NCBI GenBank assembly: GCA_937139495.1
Contig: CAKZQC010000008.1
Span: 17,511-81,510 of the forward strand
Source: an uncultured Saprospiraceae bacterium
Lineage (GTDB): Bacteria > Bacteroidota > Bacteroidia > Chitinophagales > Saprospiraceae
Direction of reading: 5' to 3'
Length of the DNA: 64,000 nt
How positions within the stretch are numbered: the stretch's first letter is position 1; every line of letters starts with the position of its first letter. Both the position numbers and the translations under genes were made by a program. The notes beneath the pieces are model-generated. The model searched no databases and was not told the origin of the DNA. It saw only the letters and a list, made by a program, of their open reading frames with translations. Shown here in pieces: positions 58,582 to 64,000 of the stretch.

Positions 58582-59538
58582 TTACTTTTCGCAAGATTCT
58601 AACAATTCTTTTTGCGTCCTTTCTAGTATTGCTGTTGCTGCTTTAATTTGTTGATGCGTACTCGACAATTGATTTTGGATACTTGCTATATTTTTGCGAG
58701 TTCTTTTCATTCGTGCTATCCCTTCTCGGAGGTCTTTCCTACGACTCACATCTACAAAAAAACAATCGAACCAAAGCGATTCTTTTGTTTTCCATTCGTC
58801 CAATGTTATACCTTTCACTATCTTGATAGGTAAGTTGGTATCTCTCAATTCTTTGCGATAGCGAACATACAGTTGTTGTATTTTGGCAACGCCTTTTTTC
58901 GCCGTTTCCATTTTTTCATATTTCTTCTGGCGGGTGTAGATACTATTTTGAACCCAGACATCAGCGGTAGCCCAACTCTCTGCCTCGTCCAAAAACTTGA
59001 GTATTCTATCTAGCATTTTGAGCATCTTGATGCCCAATTTATGAGCTTCTATTATTTCCTTACGTTGGCTTTTTTGTTCGCCAATTTGATCTATCAGGGT
59101 TTCTAATTGAGCCGCTTCTGCATGCTGATAAAGCAGAATACAAGTTTTCTTCTCTTCTACTATTTCTTTATACTTCTGCTCCACATCGGCATAATCCAAT
59201 AGTGTTTTTCTCAAATCTTCTTGTCGTTCTTGCAGCAATTCCAATTGTTGCACCTCCGATTCGTAGGCAGCTTGTGCCACCATATATTCTTGTTCTTCCT
59301 TTTCTAGCTTGGCTTCCTTGTTGCCTATCAAACCAAAGAAAAGACTTTTGACCGACTTGCCTTGCAAGCGTTCTACATCTTTCCATTCTTTATTTTTCTG
59401 CTGTAACAACTCCTCTACTTCTGCCTCTTTAGTTAGGATTTCACCCTGTACAGCAGTTGCTTCTTCTTGGAGTTGAGTTGCTTTTTTTTTGCGATGCAAT
59501 ACGATAGCTAAAGCTTCATTAATTTGGGTAATATTCAT
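58582..59538 (-). CDS. Coiled-coil protein, paralogue A
   Basis: The 318-residue soluble protein is almost entirely heptad-rich helix. It begins MNITQINEALAIVLHRKKK, has GNKEAKLEKEEQEYMVAQAA (about 77-96), and ends with helices such as RKNIASIQNQLSSTHQQIKA. There is no signal peptide or membrane segment. The first ~100 residues align with paralogue B at 59568-60501 (shared INEA-ILxxRKK, ERL-K, GNKxxKLExEExEY). It is the third of three tandem coiled-coil genes on this strand. No function or family is recognised. Confidence 0.75.
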   Translation of the reverse strand: MNITQINEALAIVLHRKKKATQLQEEATAVQGEILTKEAEVEELLQQKNKEWKDVERLQGKSVKSLFFGLIGNKEAKLEKEEQEYMVAQAAYESEVQQLELLQERQEDLRKTLLDYADVEQKYKEIVEEKKTCILLYQHAEAAQLETLIDQIGEQKSQRKEIIEAHKLGIKMLKMLDRILKFLDEAESWATADVWVQNSIYTRQKKYEKMETAKKGVAKIQQLYVRYRKELRDTNLPIKIVKGITLDEWKTKESLWFDCFFVDVSRRKDLREGIARMKRTRKNIASIQNQLSSTHQQIKAATAILERTQKELLESCEK

Positions 59539-59567
59539 GGATTGGGATTTGTCAAAAAAAATAAAAT

Positions 59568-60501
59568 CTACTGCTCTAATATACGCAAACGGCGTTGAGT
59601 TAGTTCACTGATTTTATTTTTTACTTTCCCCAACTCATTTCGGAGAATCCCTTGATAGTCCCGCAATTGGTTTTGCAACGTGCCGACCTGAGCCATTGTC
59701 CCGCCAACCATGTGATGTACTTGATGGCTAGACCTCAAATGCCATCTCATGTTTACAGCAAAAAATCCATCGTTTGGAGTCACCAAATTAGTATATATTT
59801 TGAGCCGGAGCTTAGTATCTTCCAGCTCTTTATTGAAGCGACTAAGCTCTAGTTGTAGCTGATTAATTTTTAATTTCATTTGCTTGAGAACATGCTGTTC
59901 CGAAAAACCTAATTGAAAATTTCCATTTTCATCTACGCTTCCAAAATGTTTTATTTTTATTAATTGCCCTCTAAGACTTGCCGTTTTTTTGGCTATTGCA
60001 TTGCTCAAATCAAACGCCTCTTCTAGCTCTCTATGCTGCACCCGCAACGGCAGTAGCTTAGTTCTGATACTATCTAGTTCGGGGGGGTGCTCACTTTCCT
60101 GAAATTTCAGATAATTTTCTTTACGAACCAACAAATTTTCGTAATCCTCATCAATCGTTTCGTACTCTTTGAGCAACAAATCAATAATTCGCTTGCGCTC
60201 CAACATCGGTTCCAACGTTTGTAATATATCTTCGTATGCTGACCTAACTTCCAGGTATTCAGCTTCTTCCTGCTCTAGTTTTTCTTTTTTATTGCCCATC
60301 AGGGAATAATAAAGATTAAAAATAGAAATCTTGTCTAGTCGAGTCGCTCAAACTCCTTCAACTCTTGCTTCATTTTCTGCCGCAGCGTTCTTATGATTTT
60401 TCCTTTCTTAGACAGCTCCGCAAACAAACCTCTATATTCGGCTTGTGTTTTTTGCGATATTGTATCGTCGCCATCGCTTCGTTAATTTCTTCTATGGGCA
60501 T
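59568..60501 (-). pseudogene. Coiled-coil protein, paralogue B, broken by two frameshifts
   Basis: The intact part 59568-60299 encodes 243 residues starting MGNKKEKLEQEEAEYLEVRS, which corresponds to about residue 77 of paralogue A. The missing N-terminus is present upstream in other frames. From an ATG at 60501 it reads MPIEEINEAMATIQYRKK; a one-base slip at the six-T run 60448-60453 (A6 on the coding strand) continues TQAEYRGLFAELSKKGKIIR to EFERLD; a second one-base slip near 60330-60350 continues DKISIFNLYYSLMGNKK. Both breaks need one added base. They may be real mutations, homopolymer sequencing errors, or (less likely) recoding. Confidence 0.75.
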
Positions 60502-60515
60502 GGGTTTATTTTTAG

Positions 60516-61397
60516 TTATTTTTCGGCTTCCAACAATTTATAATACGCTATTTTTTGAATGATTACCTTACTCTCCAGTAATTTATGCCTTTTCGTTGCT
60601 TCAAGTTGGACTTTTCGCATTACTTTATTTAGTTTTTTCAACACTTTAACCAGCTCCAAGTATTTTCTGCCATTAAGATATTCTCCTAGACGCAAATGAA
60701 AATTCCATTTTCCTTCTAAATATGCTCTCATCCAACGTTCTAAGATAGAAACCTTTAAGCGAGTCCCTTTGACTACTCGCTGATACGTCAATAATTGATT
60801 TTTGAATAAACTAGACAATTCATCATATAAAATATAATCTTCCTTTGAGGCAGCATTATTCGACTTTCTGACCTCTTTACCTTCAAAAAACATAGCTTTA
60901 TTATCTAACAGCCAACGTAACAAATCGCCCAATGCCGTCATCGTCAAATCGTCCATTTTTAGTACATTTTCCAATGCTTCTGCTTTATCTATTGTCCAAT
61001 CTATTCTCCGCTCATAGCGCAATACATCTTGCCAATCTGCCTCCCAATTATCCTTTATATATTTTTTCTTTTTGTCAATCAAATCTTGGTGTACCGATTC
61101 CATCGATTGATAGTCTTTCTGCAACAACCGAATTACTCTTATTCGCTCTACTCTTTTTTGTCTTTTATCCGACAGTTTTTCCACAAGGGATTTCCTTTGC
61201 ATTCGAGCTAACCATTTTTTCCACCTATCTAGCCAAGTACTAGAGTCATCCTTATCCAATGTGATTATTTTCTTTTCTGCCTCCGTTGCAGCTCCTTCTA
61301 GCTGCTCCAATTCTCGCTCTAGCGTACGAGCATGCTGCCATCTAAACCGATAGGTTTTTAGTGCTTCATTTAGTGCTTGTAGTTCGCTGTCTGTCAT
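60516..61397 (-). CDS. Coiled-coil protein, paralogue C
   Basis: The 293-residue, highly charged, helical protein begins MTDSELQALNEALKTYRFRW, like the other two (ALNEALxxYR). It is more basic (RMQRKSLVEKLSDKRQKR, KGTRLKVSILERW) and has several tryptophans. No membrane segment, signal peptide or known motif. It heads the coiled-coil trio, starting 21 bases after bcp. It ends 14 bases before the start of paralogue B. Confidence 0.75.
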   Translation of the reverse strand: MTDSELQALNEALKTYRFRWQHARTLERELEQLEGAATEAEKKIITLDKDDSSTWLDRWKKWLARMQRKSLVEKLSDKRQKRVERIRVIRLLQKDYQSMESVHQDLIDKKKKYIKDNWEADWQDVLRYERRIDWTIDKAEALENVLKMDDLTMTALGDLLRWLLDNKAMFFEGKEVRKSNNAASKEDYILYDELSSLFKNQLLTYQRVVKGTRLKVSILERWMRAYLEGKWNFHLRLGEYLNGRKYLELVKVLKKLNKVMRKVQLEATKRHKLLESKVIIQKIAYYKLLEAEK

Positions 61398-61417
61398 GCT
61401 ATTATTCCTTTTTATGC

Positions 61418-61849
61418 TTATCGCAATGCCTTGAGTGCTTCTGCCATGTGTTGTTTGGCTTTGAGTTGCGAATCGAACTGATGTAGCAGTTTGCCTTCGG
61501 CATCAAACACATAGGTTACTCTTCCTGGTATCAAACCTAAAAAGCTTTTAGGAACTTTAAACAAATCCCGCACTTCATTTTTTTCGTCGCTCAGTAAGAC
61601 AAAAGGCAACTGATATTTTTGGGCAAATTTGGCATGCGAAGCAGGACTATCAGCACTAATCCCCACTACCTTGACGCCCAAATCCTTGAACTCATCAAAA
61701 CTATCTCGAAACGAACAAGCTTGCGCCGTACAACCGGGAGTATCGTCCTTAGGATAAAAATAAACAACAACAGGATTACCCAACCACGATTGGCTGTTGA
61801 TGAGTGCATTCTGTTGATCTTTCAATTCAAATTTAGGTAAGCTGTTCAT
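61418..61849 (-). CDS. bcp: Peroxiredoxin, Bcp/PrxQ type
   Basis: The 143-residue thioredoxin-dependent peroxidase has the PrxQ pattern DTPGCTAQACSFRD: peroxidatic Cys40 (in PGC) and resolving Cys45 five residues later. Other conserved blocks are VVYFYPKDDT and GVKVVGISADSPASHAKFA, and GRVTYVFDAEGKL. It reduces peroxides in the cytoplasm. First gene of the minus-strand group that leads to the coiled-coil genes and tadA. Confidence 0.94.
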   Translation of the reverse strand: MNSLPKFELKDQQNALINSQSWLGNPVVVYFYPKDDTPGCTAQACSFRDSFDEFKDLGVKVVGISADSPASHAKFAQKYQLPFVLLSDEKNEVRDLFKVPKSFLGLIPGRVTYVFDAEGKLLHQFDSQLKAKQHMAEALKALR

Positions 61850-62051
61850 GTTTTTTTGTTTTAGTGATAATGAATTGACTCAAAATTAAGCCTTAAATTC
61901 TATCTATATAAACATTGCTACGTAATAATGTTTAGCTTTTTTTCTTCTACAAAACTAAAATGCGTATTTTAGCACCCTATAATTATTATTTATTAATACT
62001 ACAATATAAAATCGTCCGATTTGTATTGCAATCATACTAGTACACAAAACG

Positions 62052-62774
62052 ATGGGAAGAGCATTCGAATATCGCAAAGCACGCAAAATGAAGCGTTGGG
62101 GACAAATGGCTAAAGTATTTACCAAAATTGGTAGAGAAATTGCCCTAGCTGTCAAAAATGGTGGCCCTGAAGCCGACTCCAACCCTAAGCTCCGTATCGC
62201 TATCCAAAATGCAAAGATAGCCAATATGCCCAAAAAGAACGTAGAAGCTGCTATCCAACGAGCAACCTCGAAAGATGCCGAAAATTTGGAAGAAATTGTA
62301 TATGAAGGTTATGGACCTCACGGCATTCCGTTCATTGTAGAGTGTCTGACCGACAATACTGTCCGAACGGTTGCCAATGTTCGCTTCTATTTTTCTAAAG
62401 AAAAAGGCTCACTCGGCACCTCTGGTTCTGTTAGTTTTATGTTCGACCGCAAGGGCGAATTTGTCTTTGAGTTGGGCGACCGCAACATCGAAGACCTCGA
62501 AATGGAATTGATAGACGGTGGAGCCGACGAAATCGAAGAAAACGACGGCAAAGTATATGTCTATACCGCTTACGAAGACTTTGGTACTATGCAAAACCAC
62601 TTGGAAACAATGGGCATAGAAGTAGAAGAAGCTAGTCTGCAACGTTTTGCGAACGTGACGAAAGAAGTCACACCAGAAGAACGTGCCGACTTAGAAGCAC
62701 TCATTGATCGTTTCGACGACGATGAAGATGTGCAAAATGTCTTTCATGGTATGGCAGATGAGGAGGACGAATAA
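62052..62774 (+). CDS. yebC: YebC/TACO1-family translational or transcriptional regulator
   Basis: The 240-residue YebC family protein begins MGRAFEYRKARKMKRWGQMA (the variant form of the AGHSKW start) and continues FTKIGREIALAVKNGGPEAD, NPKLRIAIQNAKIANMPKKN and EGYGPHGIPFIVECLTDN. The C-terminus is acidic. Family members help ribosomes through proline stretches or bind promoter DNA. It is a single-gene unit with a strong terminator. Confidence 0.94.
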   Translation: MGRAFEYRKARKMKRWGQMAKVFTKIGREIALAVKNGGPEADSNPKLRIAIQNAKIANMPKKNVEAAIQRATSKDAENLEEIVYEGYGPHGIPFIVECLTDNTVRTVANVRFYFSKEKGSLGTSGSVSFMFDRKGEFVFELGDRNIEDLEMELIDGGADEIEENDGKVYVYTAYEDFGTMQNHLETMGIEVEEASLQRFANVTKEVTPEERADLEALIDRFDDDEDVQNVFHGMADEEDE

Positions 62775-62792
62775 ATTTCGCTTTCCTTTATC

Positions 62793-62836
62793 AAAAAAGC
62801 AGCTAAAAAGTACGGATACTTTTTAGCTGCTTTTTT
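62793..62836 (+). terminator. Terminator between yebC and the DUF4435 gene
   Basis: A perfect 20-bp stem (62793-62812 with 62817-62836) with loop CGGA carries A6 at the start and T6 at the end. It can serve both converging genes. Confidence 0.95.
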
Positions 62837-62856
62837 TAGTTTTAGAGCTATTAGTT

Positions 62857-63900
62857 TTAGTAATTCGGAAAGATAGCTGCAATATCTGTTTCTATTTTAT
62901 CAAATAAATAGCAATTTTTGAAATTGGTATTTTTGACAATAGTTTGAGCTAGTTGATGATCTAATTTTTTACCTATTTTATTGTGGTAATAATCTATATT
63001 ATTCTTCAATTCTTTTTTGGAATTGGCGGCTGCTTTTATGGCTGCGACTCGCTCTTCTTTCAGCTTACGAGCAATTGGACGTAACAACATCAATACTACT
63101 TTATCCTCTAACGTATGTCCTTGCAGAAATAGATAAGCATTTTGAGGTTCTAAACCTTTAGCTTGCATTGCAGTTGCAAATAATTCCAAATTACTTTTGT
63201 GTGTTCCATGTGCCAATTCCAATGCTACAACTTTTGCATTTACACGACTTTCTAATGCTTCTAGTTCACTAATAATATTCGCTTCATTTGCAGTCAAAGC
63301 CACTACTTTACATAAAGTAGTCATTGTAAACTCTTCCTCCTCATTATTGGCGTAAAGCGTCAAATTCCAAAGTAAGAGCGGATAAATTATCTTAGAGTAA
63401 ATTGTAAAAATTTGATTATAATCAAATAATCGTTCATCATTCAATACAGTCGATACCACAACACCGTGCAAACTATCCGCATAACAACGGAAGTTTTCGA
63501 TAGAATAAGTGTATGTCTGCAAGATGTATTTATTAGTAGCTATTTCGTCTGCCACTGCTTGTTTATCTGGATTGACATAATGCCCCTGCAATAGATAATC
63601 GTAATCGCTATCCACTGCTATCAATAAAAACTTACCCGTTCCACCTGCCAATAAATCTAATATTTCTTCCGTTCTGTCCAAGGCAGCTTTTTTGCCTTTT
63701 TTAAGAGTATTGATAGGCAGTCTTATTTCAAACTGTACCTTATTGGGTTGCTCATAAGGCTGCAGTACATTTCGCCAAAACGCAATGTCTTCTTCTGCTT
63801 CTACATAGACTGGTATCGGTTTTGCCTTTCCTTTGGGAAGCAAAAATGAGGCACCATTCCAATAACTACTGTTAAAATTTTCTACAATATCTGTCGTCAT
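62857..63900 (-). CDS. DUF4435 protein (TOPRIM-like), probable defence effector
   Basis: The 347-residue protein has the DUF4435 layout: IPVYVEAEEDIAFWRNVL (28-45) with Glu34, and FLLIAVDSDYDYLL (91-104) with Asp97 and Asp99, spaced like the metal-binding acidic residues of TOPRIM domains. These are followed by ILQTYTYSIENFRCYADSL and a helical C-terminus. In PARIS anti-phage systems the effector AriB is a DUF4435/TOPRIM nuclease held by the ABC-type ATPase AriA and encoded just after it. Here an ATPase gene ends one base before this start, in the same order. DUF4435 also occurs in less-studied ATPase pairs, so PARIS membership is inference. Confidence 0.75.
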   Translation of the reverse strand: MTTDIVENFNSSYWNGASFLLPKGKAKPIPVYVEAEEDIAFWRNVLQPYEQPNKVQFEIRLPINTLKKGKKAALDRTEEILDLLAGGTGKFLLIAVDSDYDYLLQGHYVNPDKQAVADEIATNKYILQTYTYSIENFRCYADSLHGVVVSTVLNDERLFDYNQIFTIYSKIIYPLLLWNLTLYANNEEEEFTMTTLCKVVALTANEANIISELEALESRVNAKVVALELAHGTHKSNLELFATAMQAKGLEPQNAYLFLQGHTLEDKVVLMLLRPIARKLKEERVAAIKAAANSKKELKNNIDYYHNKIGKKLDHQLAQTIVKNTNFKNCYLFDKIETDIAAIFPNY

Positions 63901-63901
63901 T

Positions 63902-64000
63902 TTAAGAAGGAATTGTTGGAGTTATCAAATCTTGAATATTAAATACCTTATTAAACCAACCTTCTGTTAATATTGCAGGAGAATGCGTGGCAATAATTAA
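63902..64000 (-). CDS. ABC-type AAA ATPase, C-terminal end (cut by window)
   Basis: Only the last 32 residues are inside the window: LIIATHSPAILTEGWFNKVF and a short tail to a TAA at 63902-63904. IIATHSPAIL is the switch-histidine segment at the C-terminal end of AAA_15/AAA_21-type ATPases (AriA, OLD, RloC-like). One base separates its stop from the ATG of the DUF4435 gene (TAAAATG), so the two are translationally coupled. Confidence 0.75.
   Translation of the reverse strand, partial: LIIATHSPAILTEGWFNKVFNIQDLITPTIPS

Noticed and set aside
60448..60453. Programmed -1 frameshift site in the middle coiled-coil gene
   Set aside because: The A6-C stretch is not in the phase needed for a standard slippery heptamer, and a second, unrelated break follows, so indels are the simpler explanation.
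62801..62830. GCTAAAAAGTA similarity to the dispersed repeats at 7322 and 21952
   Set aside because: Only about ten bases match and they are part of the yebC terminator stem.

Overview
The window looks like a chromosomal segment of a member of the Bacteroidota, most likely close to the Saprospiria (inference). The signs are five secreted proteins with C-terminal type IX secretion (T9SS) sorting domains, one carrying SprB-like repeats, a BshA enzyme for bacillithiol, a single-chain iron-sulfur serine dehydratase, type B ribosomal protein L31, promoter-like TAnnTTTG boxes, and an AT-rich sequence (roughly 40% GC by eye). No rRNA or plasmid/phage replication gene is present, and the only tRNA found is tRNA-Gly(GCC).

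Layout. 1-7122: a cut-off unknown gene, a GT-C membrane glycosyltransferase, L31, an orphan ABC ATPase, RNase D and ComEC, whose 3' ends overlap. 7392-15248: a minus-strand housekeeping block (Nnr, a lipoprotein, UbiD-type decarboxylase, SMC). 15391-24735: two tandem paralogous secreted proteins, two large T9SS cargo proteins, a phosphoesterase, a TPR-like protein and a hotdog thioesterase. 24910-28084: heptose-phosphate kinase, a membrane protein, serine dehydratase and tRNA-Gly. 28381-32023: a choice-of-anchor-B T9SS protein, a cluster of short palindromic repeats and an extended SDR. 32359-37020: a small exported protein and two proteins resembling parts of contractile injection systems (a LysM tube/baseplate adaptor and a large baseplate wedge protein), with no sheath, tube or ATPase gene alongside. 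37409-43449: ferritin, a DUF3127 OB-fold protein with an SSB-like acidic tip, CoaD with two small genes, a subtilase and a WG-repeat protein. 43550-51504: an S1P-lyase-like PLP enzyme, DapD, a mini T9SS cargo, thioredoxin, a 2H phosphoesterase and an ECF sigma factor. 52136-55339: a 1067-residue S74 protein with three internal repeats of exactly 627 bp. 55637-62774: NadC, BshA, TadA, three tandem coiled-coil paralogues (the middle one broken by frameshifts), Bcp and YebC. 62857-64000: a DUF4435 protein preceded by the end of an ABC-type ATPase, which looks like a PARIS-type or related defence pair cut by the window edge.

The most interesting parts are the orphan injection-system pair, the ATPase-DUF4435 pair, the coiled-coil trio, the exact 209-residue repeats, and several small palindromic or MITE-like elements between genes (30797-30952, 38419-38447, 47360-47528, 55423-55519). 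Many genes are followed by clear hairpin-plus-T terminators, so most transcription units are short. Function calls rest on motif recognition by eye; no database search was run.
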